Positions 17,610-26,176 of a stretch of 55,682 bases of DNA are shown piece by piece (the first letter of the stretch is position 1; the number at the start of each line of letters is the position of its first letter). Under the pieces are notes generated by a model that saw only the letters and a program-made list of their open reading frames with translations, searched no databases and was not told the origin of the DNA. The DNA comes from an uncultured Sutterella sp. (GTDB lineage Bacteria > Pseudomonadota > Gammaproteobacteria > Burkholderiales > Burkholderiaceae_F), in the NCBI GenBank assembly GCA_900544255.1, contig UQUM01000013.1:1-55682 (forward strand), written 5' to 3'. Position numbers and translations under genes: made by a program.

Positions 17610-18788
17610 ATGAATGATCTCAGAAACATTGCCGTGCTCGGTGCCACAGGTTCCATCGGAAAAAGCGCACTGGATGTGATTGCGGCCTATCAGGACCGCT
17701 TCCGTGTGTTTGCGCTGACGGCGGGCAGCAATGTGGAGAAACTCGCGCAGCTTGCGAGCGTTTGGCGTCCCTACATCATCGGGATTGCGGATGAATCCCG
17801 TTACAACGCTTTGGTCGGACGCCTCAAGGAGCTCGGCATCAACGACGTGAGCGTGGTGGCCGGAGAGGAAGCCTGTGCGGCGATTGCGGCTGAACCCCAG
17901 GTCGACACCGTCATTCAGTCCGTTGTGGGCGCCGCGGGCGTGCGGCCGAGCTTTGAAGCCGCGAAGGCGGGAAAGAAACTCTTGCTTGCCAACAAGGAAA
18001 GCGTCGTCTGCGGCGGTGAACTCCTGATGAAGACCGTGAGCGAGAACCGCTGCGAGCTTCTTCCCGTGGACAGCGAACACAATGCGGTTGCGCAATGCCT
18101 TGCTTCCGCGAGTGCCGAAGCCCGCGAAAATGCCGTGATTTGGCTCACGTGCTCGGGCGGCCCTTTCCGTGATAAGCCGGATTTGGATTTGTCGACCGTG
18201 ACGCCTGAGATGGCCTTAAATCATCCTACCTGGTCGATGGGCGCCAAGATTACGATTGACTCTGCCACGCTCATGAATAAAGGCTTTGAAGTGATTGAAG
18301 CGCACCATCTCTTTCACTTCCCGGTGGAGCGCATTAAGGCGGTGATTCACCCGCAGTCCGTCATCCATTCTATGGTGCAGTACGCCGACGGCGCGGTGTT
18401 GGCGCAGCTCGCAAGCCCCGACATGCGGCTCCCGATCTCCTGGTGCCTGGGGTACCCCGAACGGTTGGACGGCGGAGTGAAACCTTTAAATTTCTGGGAT
18501 TTGCAGGATCTTTCCTTTGCCAAACCCGATACGGATCGGTTCCCGCAGCTCGCGTACGCCTACGAGGCGGTGCAGACCGGGGGCATCGCTGCCATTGTTT
18601 TAAATGCCGCCAACGAAATCGGGGTGGAAGCATTCCTGGCAAAGCGCATCGGCTTTACCGACATTGCCTGCCTTTGCCGGACGATGCTCGATACGATGCA
18701 GGGAACGGCGCCTGAGACGTTGGAAGACATTCTCGCCGCGGACGCCGAAGCGCGCGTTAAAGCCCGCGAAGCGGTGAAGTCGCTTTAA
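17610..18788 (+). CDS. dxr: 1-deoxy-D-xylulose-5-phosphate reductoisomerase
   Basis: The 392-residue enzyme makes 2-C-methyl-D-erythritol 4-phosphate, the first committed MEP-pathway intermediate. The NADPH site is GATGSIGKSALDVI; substrate and metal motifs include NKESVV, LPVDSEHNA and the catalytic-loop region HPTWSMGAKITIDSATLMNKG. The length is normal. It opens the conserved block dxr-rseP-bamA-ompH-lpxD and has its own upstream gap with TAGAAT near 17539. Confidence 0.97.
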   Translation: MNDLRNIAVLGATGSIGKSALDVIAAYQDRFRVFALTAGSNVEKLAQLASVWRPYIIGIADESRYNALVGRLKELGINDVSVVAGEEACAAIAAEPQVDTVIQSVVGAAGVRPSFEAAKAGKKLLLANKESVVCGGELLMKTVSENRCELLPVDSEHNAVAQCLASASAEARENAVIWLTCSGGPFRDKPDLDLSTVTPEMALNHPTWSMGAKITIDSATLMNKGFEVIEAHHLFHFPVERIKAVIHPQSVIHSMVQYADGAVLAQLASPDMRLPISWCLGYPERLDGGVKPLNFWDLQDLSFAKPDTDRFPQLAYAYEAVQTGGIAAIVLNAANEIGVEAFLAKRIGFTDIACLCRTMLDTMQGTAPETLEDILAADAEARVKAREAVKSL

Positions 18789-18810
18789 CGGCAGCCGGGG
18801 AAACGAATAC

Positions 18811-20166
18811 ATGCTGGGAGTCATCGGATTTCTTCTGACGATCGCCATCATCGTCGTGATTCACGAATGGGGCCACTACATCGTGGCACGGATGGCTGGC
18901 GTGAAAATTCTCGCGTTTTCCTTTGGGTTCGGTCGCGTTCTGTGGCGTCGGAAAGATAAGCGAGGTTGTGAGTGGCGTCTTTCGCTTTGGCCCTTGGGGG
19001 GCTACGTGAAGATGCTCGACGTTGCTGAAAAAACGTCGCTCGAAGCGGAGGGGCAGACTTTTTCGCCGGCGGATTGGGCGAATTCCTTTGACAAGAAATC
19101 CGTCTGGAAGCGTTTTGCCGTGGTGTTCGCCGGCCCCGCAATGAACCTGATTTTGGCGGTGGTGATCTATGCGTCGCTTGCAATGCTGGGGACGTATGAG
19201 CCGTCTGCGAAATTAGGGGAACCCGTGCCCGAGACGCAGGCCGCGGCCGCAGGCATTGAAGCCGGGGACACGGTCGATGCCGTTGCAGAGAAGCCCGTGG
19301 TGTCCCGCAATGACCTTCGATTTGAACTCGTGGGCTGGATGGGTGAAAAGTCGGTGCCCGTAACGCTCACGGACGATGCCGGCGACAAACGAACCGTTTA
19401 TTTTGATCTGAGCGGTTTTCGCGGCGAAACCCAGCAGGATCCGTTGGATTACTTGGGGTTGACTCAAGCCGTGAAGGGAATCATCGTCGCGCAGGTATTG
19501 CCCGGCAGTGCCGCTGAAGTCGCAGGCCTCGCGCGCGGTGACACCGTACTTGCCGTCAATGGCGAAAAAGTGAAGACGGTGACGGGATTGATCGGCGTCA
19601 TTCGCGCCCATACGGGGAAACGGGTGACGCTTGACGTTCGTCGGATGAACGGGGACGAGGACCGCGTAGCGGTGGAGGTGCGGCCTGAGACCGTGGACGG
19701 GAAGACCGTGGGGCGGATCGGTGCCTCGCTGGGGGCTCTCACCGACTTCGTGTTTACCCGTGAAGGGCCCGTGGGGGCTTTGGAGGTCGGCGTCGCGCGC
19801 GTTTGGGACACGATCCGCGTGACCGCGAAGTCGCTTGCGGGCATGATTCGGGGTGACGTGAGCGTGAAAAGCTTGTCGGGACCGGTAACCATCGGTGACC
19901 TTGCCGGACAGACGTTGTCGTACGGTTTTATCCCGTACCTTCTCTTTCTCGCGATGATTTCGATTTCGATCGGCGTGCTGAATCTTTTCCCGGTGCCGGT
20001 ACTCGACGGCGGTCACCTGATGTTCTACCTCTATGAGATGGTGACCGGGCGCCGACCGAGCGACAGAGTGCTCGATTGGGGGCAGAAGGCAGGACTGGTG
20101 CTGCTACTTCTTTTGATGGGCGTAGCGCTTTCTAATGACATGATGCGGCTCTTCGGGCTAAACTGA
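18811..20166 (+). CDS. rseP: RIP metalloprotease RseP (site-2 protease)
   Basis: This 451-residue inner-membrane protease cleaves anti-sigma factors within the membrane in the sigma-E envelope stress pathway. The zinc motif VIHEWGHYIVARMAG is in the first helix and the third ligand is in NLFPVPVLDGGHL near residue 395. Two PDZ domains lie between (about 125-290). It lies 22 bases after dxr and upstream of bamA, the usual proteobacterial order. Confidence 0.96.
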   Translation: MLGVIGFLLTIAIIVVIHEWGHYIVARMAGVKILAFSFGFGRVLWRRKDKRGCEWRLSLWPLGGYVKMLDVAEKTSLEAEGQTFSPADWANSFDKKSVWKRFAVVFAGPAMNLILAVVIYASLAMLGTYEPSAKLGEPVPETQAAAAGIEAGDTVDAVAEKPVVSRNDLRFELVGWMGEKSVPVTLTDDAGDKRTVYFDLSGFRGETQQDPLDYLGLTQAVKGIIVAQVLPGSAAEVAGLARGDTVLAVNGEKVKTVTGLIGVIRAHTGKRVTLDVRRMNGDEDRVAVEVRPETVDGKTVGRIGASLGALTDFVFTREGPVGALEVGVARVWDTIRVTAKSLAGMIRGDVSVKSLSGPVTIGDLAGQTLSYGFIPYLLFLAMISISIGVLNLFPVPVLDGGHLMFYLYEMVTGRRPSDRVLDWGQKAGLVLLLLLMGVALSNDMMRLFGLN

Positions 20167-20257
20167 GACAAATTTTTTTCCCGATGCAATGGAAATGATG
20201 GTTTTTCATGCGTTTCATCGGGAGTGAACCGATTATCAAAGACGACAGACGACATTT

Positions 20258-22558
20258 ATGCGACAGACCTTTTTGATGCGCACGGCGGCGGCCGCGGTGC
20301 TCGCGGCGTTTTCCGCCACAGCGGCGGCTCAGGTCTTCACGATCCGGGACATCCGGGTGGAAGGCATTCAGCGTACGGAACCCGGTACGGTCTTTTCCCA
20401 TCTGCCTTTTCGGGTAGGGGATGAGTACACGCCGGAAGCCGGTTCCGAAGCCATTCACATGCTTTATGCGTCCGGGCTTTTCCGTGACGTGAGCGTGGGC
20501 GTTGACGGCGACGTGCTGGTTCTGAACCTCACGGAACGTCCGGCCGTGGCGAGTATTGAAACGAACGGCATCAAGGCCTTTGATAAGGCGGGCGTCGAAA
20601 AGAGTCTCCGGGACGTGGGACTGGCCGAAGGCCGTATTTTCGATCAGTCGATTCTGGATCGCGCCGATCAGGAAATGCGTCGGCAGTACTTGTCGCGAGG
20701 GTTTTACGGCGTCAAGGTGACGACGAATACGACGCCCTTGGAACGCAACCGCGTGCGCGTCACGATGAATGTTGACGAAGGGAGCGCATCTTCCATTAAG
20801 CAGATCCGCTTCGTGGGTAACGAACTCTTTGACGCGGACGACCTTGCCGAGAAGATGCAGCTCACCGAACACCGTTGGTCGAGCTGGTACACGAAGCGCG
20901 ATTTGTATTCCCGCGAAAAGCTTGCGGCGGACTTGGAAACGATCCGCAGTTTCTACCTCAATCAGGGGTATCTCGACTTTAAGATCGACAGCGTGCAGGT
21001 GTCGATTGCGCCCAATAAGGCGGACGTCTTCATTACGATCAACATGACGGAAGGCCGTCGCTATACGGTAAGCGGCGTGAAGCTTACGGGCGACATGCTG
21101 GGGCTTGAAAAGGAAATCGAGCCCCTCGTCACGGTGAAGGCGGGTGACGTTTACAACGCTGAAGCGGTGAACAACGTCAGTAAGGCGATTACGGAAAAAT
21201 TCTCCACGCTGGGGTACGCCTTTGCCTCGGCAACGCCCACCCCCGTGTCGGACGCCGCGACCGACACCGTGCAGATCGTCTACACCGTGGATCCGGGACG
21301 TCGCGCCTATGTGCGTCACGTCAACATCAAGGGCAACACCAAGACCCGAGACGAAGTGATCCGCCGCGAAGTGCGTCAGTACGAATCCGCGTGGTTCGAC
21401 AGCGACAAAGTGAAGGTGTCCCGCGACCGTATTGACCGTTTGGGGTACTTTGATTCGGTGACGGCCGATCCGAAGCCTGTCGCCGGTACCCGTGATCAGG
21501 TGGATTTGGAAATTGAAGTGAAGGAACGCCCGACGGGCTCCATTTCGTTGGGGGCCGGGTATTCGACGTCCGACGGCGTGATCCTTTCCGCGGGTTTTGC
21601 GCAGGACAACGTCTTCGGCTCCGGTAAATCGGTGAGTATCGACGTCAACACCTCAAAGTCACAGCGCACCTACGCCTTTAGTCTCACGGAACCCTACATC
21701 ACCCCCGAAGGCATCAGCCGCAACTGGGACGTGTACGACCGCCGCGTGGATTTGGACGATCTTGATGTCGCGGACGTTGCTTACGAAACGATCGGCGGCG
21801 GCATCAGCTTCGGCGTGCCGGTGACGGAATCCGACCGCGTGTTCCTCGGTACCCGTTGGGAAATGACGAAGGTGGATTTGAGAAGTGCGTCGCCGCAGCG
21901 GTATAAGACGTTTGTGGGCGAATACGGTGAGAACCCGCAGTCGCTCCTCTTGACGTTGGGTTGGTCCCGCGACAGCCGCGACAATGTTCTCGCACCGACC
22001 CGCGGTCGTTACCAGCGCCTGTCGGGCGAAGTTTCCGTGCCGGGGTTGGATACCCAGTACTACCGGGCCACTTACCAGATTACGCAGTACCTGCCGATTA
22101 CGAATTCCTGGACGCTTGGTCTCAACGCTCAGGTGGGTTACGGCGATACGTACGGCAACGACAAGATTTTCCCGTTCTTTAAGAACTTCTACGCGGGCGG
22201 CATCGGGTCGGTGCGCGGTTACGAAAGTTCATCCTTGGGTCCGAAGGATGTGAACGGCGACAACTTGGGCGGTACCGAACAGTTGGTGTTCTCCGCAGAA
22301 CTTCTGACGCCGCTTCCCGGTGCCGACCGTACGCTGCGCGGGTTGCTCTTCTTGGACGGCGGTAATGTCTGGGGCTACAGCGCGCAGAGTGGTCAGTCCA
22401 ACCACATGGACTTCAACGATCTGCGTTACTCCTGGGGTGTGGGCGTCGCCTGGATTTCGCCCTTGGGCCCCCTGAAGTTCTCGATCGCGTTCCCGCTCAA
22501 TGATAAGGACGGTGACGACACGCAGCGGTTCCAGTTCCAGATCGGCACGGGTTTCTGA
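20258..22558 (+). CDS. bamA: outer membrane protein assembly factor BamA
   Basis: The 766-residue precursor has a Sec signal (MRQTFLMRTAAAAVLAAFSATAAAQ split near residue 25), five POTRA domains (about 26-420) and a C-terminal Omp85 barrel. The barrel has the conserved VRGYESSSLG segment in strand-loop 6 and ends in phenylalanine. It is the central subunit of the BAM complex that folds outer-membrane proteins. An in-frame ATG at 20276 would give a shorter signal peptide and is an alternative start. The downstream gene encodes its chaperone partner OmpH/Skp. Confidence 0.96.
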   Translation: MRQTFLMRTAAAAVLAAFSATAAAQVFTIRDIRVEGIQRTEPGTVFSHLPFRVGDEYTPEAGSEAIHMLYASGLFRDVSVGVDGDVLVLNLTERPAVASIETNGIKAFDKAGVEKSLRDVGLAEGRIFDQSILDRADQEMRRQYLSRGFYGVKVTTNTTPLERNRVRVTMNVDEGSASSIKQIRFVGNELFDADDLAEKMQLTEHRWSSWYTKRDLYSREKLAADLETIRSFYLNQGYLDFKIDSVQVSIAPNKADVFITINMTEGRRYTVSGVKLTGDMLGLEKEIEPLVTVKAGDVYNAEAVNNVSKAITEKFSTLGYAFASATPTPVSDAATDTVQIVYTVDPGRRAYVRHVNIKGNTKTRDEVIRREVRQYESAWFDSDKVKVSRDRIDRLGYFDSVTADPKPVAGTRDQVDLEIEVKERPTGSISLGAGYSTSDGVILSAGFAQDNVFGSGKSVSIDVNTSKSQRTYAFSLTEPYITPEGISRNWDVYDRRVDLDDLDVADVAYETIGGGISFGVPVTESDRVFLGTRWEMTKVDLRSASPQRYKTFVGEYGENPQSLLLTLGWSRDSRDNVLAPTRGRYQRLSGEVSVPGLDTQYYRATYQITQYLPITNSWTLGLNAQVGYGDTYGNDKIFPFFKNFYAGGIGSVRGYESSSLGPKDVNGDNLGGTEQLVFSAELLTPLPGADRTLRGLLFLDGGNVWGYSAQSGQSNHMDFNDLRYSWGVGVAWISPLGPLKFSIAFPLNDKDGDDTQRFQFQIGTGF

Positions 22559-22578
22559 CGAGAATCGTTACAAAACGA

Positions 22579-22610
22579 CGGAACCCGATGAAACTTAAGT
22601 TCGGGTTCCG
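22579..22610 (+). terminator. intercistronic hairpin between bamA and ompH
   Basis: CGGAACCCGA (22579-22588) and TCGGGTTCCG (22601-22610) are perfect complements with a 12-base loop. No T run follows on the plus strand. It may be a partial terminator or an mRNA-processing stem that lowers read-through from bamA into ompH; a TAGAAT box (22625-22630) follows. Confidence 0.5.
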
Positions 22611-22704
22611 GACGTCTGAGGCGGTAGAATGCGCCAAATGGGCCTGAGGAACGGCGCTTCCTCGGACTTTGCTGAGTTTTAAGAGAAGCATTTAAAGGTT
22701 TTAC

Positions 22705-23205
22705 ATGTTTAAGAAGGCTTTGATTGCTGCGGCGGCCGTCGCAGCAATGACGGCGGCTACGGCTGCCGACTTTAAGGTGGGTGTCGTCAATCCTGGTCGT
22801 ATCCTTTCGGAATCGGCTCCGGCGGTGGCGGCTCAAAATAAGCTCAAAAGCTACTTCAAGAGCCGTGAAGACGAACTCTCCCGCCGCATCCGTACCTTCA
22901 AGGACAAGGCGGCTAAGTTCGAGAAGGACAGCGCCGTGATGACGGAAACGCAGCGCCTTAACAAGCGCCGTGATCTCGCGGAAGAAGAACGCGAAATTTC
23001 CCGTATGCAGCGTGCGCTCCTCGAAGAACGCAACCAGCGTTCTCAGGAAGAAAGCCAAATTATTCTGTCGCGGGCGAACCGCATCATTCAGGATATCGCC
23101 AAATCCCAGAATTACGACCTGATTCTGCAGGAAGCCGTGTGGGCGAGCCCCAAGGCCGACCTCACCGAACAGGTGATCAAGCGTCTGAATGCGCCGACGA
23201 AGTAA
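22705..23205 (+). CDS. skp: OmpH/Skp family periplasmic chaperone
   Basis: The 166-residue precursor has a signal peptide (MFKKALIAAAAVAAMTAATAA), then the OmpH core: VGVVNPGRILSESAPA, a long charged coiled coil from about residue 45 to 125, and a C-terminal segment ending LTEQVIKRLN. Skp trimers hold unfolded outer-membrane proteins in the periplasm. Position between bamA and lpxD is the standard one. Confidence 0.94.
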   Translation: MFKKALIAAAAVAAMTAATAADFKVGVVNPGRILSESAPAVAAQNKLKSYFKSREDELSRRIRTFKDKAAKFEKDSAVMTETQRLNKRRDLAEEEREISRMQRALLEERNQRSQEESQIILSRANRIIQDIAKSQNYDLILQEAVWASPKADLTEQVIKRLNAPTK

Positions 23206-23283
23206 GTCCGCGCAGTGGATAATGACGGGGACGGTTCAGACCGTCCCTTTTCATATAAATTTTTGATATAGCAGAGAGTCACC

Positions 23284-24357
23284 ATGACCGTTCCCGTTCA
23301 GTACCTGATGGATGAAATTTTCCGCCGTTCCGACGGGAGGCTTACGAGTACGCCCTTAGCCCGCGCGGAAACGAAGTTGGTGACGCGGTTTGCAACTCTG
23401 GAGCACGCCGGCGAAAGTCACGTCGCGTTTTTGGCGCAGGCAAAGTACCAGGACGCCGCCAAGGCTTCAAAGGCGGGGGTCTTGGTTCTGACGCAAAAAG
23501 ACGTGGAAGCGATGTGGCCCGAAGGGGTACCGGCGGATCGCTCGCTCATCGTGACCGCAAACCCCTACGCATGGTTTGCTTGGGCGCTGCAGGTTTTTAC
23601 GGCCGGTGAGAAACCCGCCGGACGCATTGATCCGAAGGCAACCGTTGAAGAGGGCGCCGTTGTTGATCCGACGGCTGTTGTCGAAGCCGGCGCTTTCGTG
23701 GGGCGCGGTGCCGTCATCGGGGCGCGTACCCGGCTTTTCCCCGGTGCCTACGTCGGAGCCGGTACGACGGTGGGCGACGATACGATTTTGTACCCCAATG
23801 CCGTCGTTTACCACGGCTGTACGATCGGCAGCCGCGTGATTCTGCATTCGGGATGCGTGATCGGGGCGGACGGCTTCGGGTTCGCGCCTTTTGCAGGTGA
23901 GTGGGTGAAGGTTCCTAAGGTGGGAGGCGTCACGATCGCAGATGATGTGGAAATCGGCGCTAACACGACGGTCGACCGCGGTGCGATTGAAAATACGGTG
24001 GTGGGCAAGGGTACGAAGCTCGACAACCAGATTCAGCTGGGGCACAACGACAAGATTGGGGAACACACTGTGATGGCCGCCTGCACGGGTGTCGCGGGAT
24101 CCACCGAAATCGGCAGTCACTGCATGGTGGGCGGAGCCGCCAACATCAACGGGCACATCCGTATTCCCGACATGAGCGAAGTGGGGCCAGCCACCACCAT
24201 CATGCATTGGCAGGAAGGCTTGAAGCAGATGATCGGTATTTACCCTGCGCAGGATCGCCGCAATTTTGAACGGACGGCGGTGCTTCTGATGCGTTTGAGC
24301 GACATGCGCAGACGAGTTCAGGCGCTGGAAGCTGAAATTGAAAAGCTCAAAGCCTGA
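23284..24357 (+). CDS. lpxD: UDP-3-O-acylglucosamine N-acyltransferase
   Basis: The 357-residue left-handed beta-helix acyltransferase adds the second hydroxyacyl chain in lipid A synthesis. It has an N-terminal uridine-binding domain (about 1-100), then hexapeptide repeats. The catalytic His lies in IQLGHNDKIGEHTVMAA and a conserved GADGFGFAP segment is present. The C-terminal helix is rich in Leu and Glu. lpxD is followed by a stem-loop and ~500 bases without a gene, whereas in many proteobacteria fabZ follows directly. Confidence 0.96.
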   Translation: MTVPVQYLMDEIFRRSDGRLTSTPLARAETKLVTRFATLEHAGESHVAFLAQAKYQDAAKASKAGVLVLTQKDVEAMWPEGVPADRSLIVTANPYAWFAWALQVFTAGEKPAGRIDPKATVEEGAVVDPTAVVEAGAFVGRGAVIGARTRLFPGAYVGAGTTVGDDTILYPNAVVYHGCTIGSRVILHSGCVIGADGFGFAPFAGEWVKVPKVGGVTIADDVEIGANTTVDRGAIENTVVGKGTKLDNQIQLGHNDKIGEHTVMAACTGVAGSTEIGSHCMVGGAANINGHIRIPDMSEVGPATTIMHWQEGLKQMIGIYPAQDRRNFERTAVLLMRLSDMRRRVQALEAEIEKLKA

Positions 24358-24364
24358 GTTTGGA

Positions 24365-24396
24365 AAGGCCGGACCGCGTTTGTCGGATCGGCTTTT
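24365..24396 (+). terminator. probable terminator after lpxD
   Basis: A hairpin with three short GC blocks (AAG, CCG, CCG pairing with CGG, CGG, CTT, with one bulge and one internal loop) has a 7-base loop and is followed by TTTTCTGCTTTT. It begins 8 bases after the lpxD stop, which would separate lpxD from fabZ-lpxA-lpxB. Confidence 0.55.
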
Positions 24397-24861
24397 CTGC
24401 TTTTCGGGTTATCCACAGAAGGTGTTTTTTGGGTGAGGGCAGAAGAAAGCGTTTTCCTGCGTTGATTTTTTGGAAAAAGCTCTGATTTTGAGGGACGAAG
24501 GGATGTCGATGCAAAAAACGGTGACAATCCGTTCAGGCCAATAATGACGGTAGTTCCGGCGGCAGTTGGACGAAAAGTTATTCGCCGCAAAGTTACTTTT
24601 CCACAAAATCTGTGCAGAAGTACTCAGTTTGTCGACAATACATCTGAAAACATTGAAAATTTTTATTGTGCCTATTTTTTGAGCACGGAAAGTTTACTTG
24701 GCAAGCGCTCAAGCAATCTTCCGGAAAATCCTCCCGCCGGCCTTCGTCCGTACGGCTTAGGCGCGAATGAATCCGCCTTCTGCGGGTTAAGATACGCTTC
24801 GTAAAGAATTTCAGGGCGGACGGCGCATTGCGTTTCGTTCCCCCTCCGTTTGGAAAATAAA
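24397..24861. other. gene-free stretch with DnaA-box-like sites and an AT-rich segment
   Basis: I see no convincing gene here. The stretch holds a perfect DnaA box TTATCCACA (24409-24417), a relaxed one TTTTCCACA (24597-24605), a third inverted near-match (24611-24619), a perfect palindrome TTGTCGACAA (24629-24638), and an AT-rich run (about 24640-24680). A promoter for fabZ-lpxA-lpxB must lie here too if the lpxD terminator works. The open frame at 24544-24804 has no codon pattern or ribosome site to support it. Confidence 0.6.
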
Positions 24862-25314
24862 ATGCAACAGACCATCAACGAAATCATGCGGATGCTGCCG
24901 CACCGCTTCCCGTTTCTTCTGATTGACCGTGTTTTGGAAGTGAGCGAAGACAAGACGACGTGCCGCGTACTGAAAAACGTCACGGCAAACGAACCGCAGT
25001 TCACGGGACACTTTCCGGAATGCCCCGTTATGCCGGGCGTCCTTTTGATTGAAGCCATGGCGCAGGCCTGCGCGGTTCTGGCGATGGCCCGCCTTACCGA
25101 AGAAGAAAAGAAAGAGAAGGCGCTCTTTTATTTCGCCGGTATTGACGGTGCACGCTTTAAGCGCGTCGTGATTCCGGGCGACCAGGTGATTTTTGACTGC
25201 AAGTACGTCAAAGACCGCGCCGGGATCGGCTGGTATGAAGCGACGGCGACGGTGGACGGGCACCTGGCCTGCCAGGCGAAGCTGATGTGCGCCCGTCGAC
25301 CGGTGCAGGACTGA
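24862..25314 (+). CDS. fabZ: 3-hydroxyacyl-ACP dehydratase FabZ
   Basis: The 150-residue hot-dog-fold enzyme dehydrates 3-hydroxyacyl-ACP in fatty-acid elongation. Its active-site helix is FTGHFPECPVMPGVLLIEAMAQ, with the catalytic His in GHFP and Glu in the helix; the start MLPHRFPFLLIDRV is typical. I chose ATG at 24862; an in-frame TTG at 24850 would add four residues. It leads the fabZ-lpxA-lpxB cluster and competes with LpxA/LpxD for the same hydroxyacyl-ACP pool. Confidence 0.96.
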   Translation: MQQTINEIMRMLPHRFPFLLIDRVLEVSEDKTTCRVLKNVTANEPQFTGHFPECPVMPGVLLIEAMAQACAVLAMARLTEEEKKEKALFYFAGIDGARFKRVVIPGDQVIFDCKYVKDRAGIGWYEATATVDGHLACQAKLMCARRPVQD

Positions 25315-25378
25315 TATAGTCCGCTCTTTTCCCGGAGCGGGAAAAACAAAAGAACCAACGCCAACAGAGAGATTAATT

Positions 25379-26170
25379 ATGCCCGTGATTCATCCTTCGA
25401 GTTTAGTGAACCCGAAAGCCGAATTGGCCGAAGACGTCGTCGTCGGCCCCTTCTGCATCGTGGACGGTAAGGTGAAGATCGGCGCCGGTACGGTGCTGAT
25501 GAGTCATATTACGGTGCGCGGACGTACGGTAATCGGCAGCGGCAACCGCATCTTTCAGGGGGCGGCCGTGGGTTGTGAGCCCCAGGATAAGAAGTATGCC
25601 GGGGAAGACACCGAACTTGTGATCGGCGACAACAACGTGATCCGCGAAAACTGCACGCTCTCCATCGGAACGGTGCAGGACCGCGGCATTACCCGCATCG
25701 GTTCCGGAAACCTGCTGATGGCCAACGTGCACATTGCGCACGACTGCACGGTGGGCGACAACACCATCATCGCCAACAACTGTGCCATCGCCGGTCATTG
25801 CACGATCGAAGACAACGTCGTCATCGGCGGTCAGACCGGGATGCATCAGTTCACGCGGGTGGGGCGCAACGCCATGGTGGCGGGCGCTTCGGGCGTCCTG
25901 CGCGACGTGCCGCCTTACGTGATCTGCTCGGGGTATCCCGCAGCCCCCCACGGGTTGAACCTCGTGGGCCTTCGCAGGGCAGGATTCACGAACGATCTGC
26001 TGCGTCTTTTAAAGGACTGCTATCACGCCGTGTACCGCGAAGGTAATCTCGTCGCGGACGCCGTGACGGAAATCAACGCCCTCATTGACCGAGCGGGCGA
26101 AAACGACAAGCCCTACCTCGTACATTTCCGCGATTTTGTGGTCGAAAGCCCCCGCGGCATCATCCGTTGA
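25379..26170 (+). CDS. lpxA: acyl-ACP--UDP-N-acetylglucosamine O-acyltransferase
   Basis: The 263-residue enzyme catalyses the first step of lipid A synthesis. Hexapeptide-repeat beta-helix strands run through the first ~190 residues. The catalytic His is in ANVHIAHDCTVGDN and the conserved GGQTGMHQFTRVG follows. The C-terminal helical domain binds ACP. The length is typical. lpxB follows after only 6 bases. Confidence 0.97.
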   Translation: MPVIHPSSLVNPKAELAEDVVVGPFCIVDGKVKIGAGTVLMSHITVRGRTVIGSGNRIFQGAAVGCEPQDKKYAGEDTELVIGDNNVIRENCTLSIGTVQDRGITRIGSGNLLMANVHIAHDCTVGDNTIIANNCAIAGHCTIEDNVVIGGQTGMHQFTRVGRNAMVAGASGVLRDVPPYVICSGYPAAPHGLNLVGLRRAGFTNDLLRLLKDCYHAVYREGNLVADAVTEINALIDRAGENDKPYLVHFRDFVVESPRGIIR

Positions 26171-26176
26171 CCGATT

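Noticed and set aside
24544..24804. 86-residue frame in the lpxD-fabZ gap
   Set aside because: No ribosome site, mixed composition and overlap with DnaA-box-like and AT-rich elements.
24397..24861. Chromosomal replication origin
   Set aside because: Only one perfect DnaA box, no dnaA, dnaN, gidA or rpmH nearby, and genes keep the same direction on both sides.
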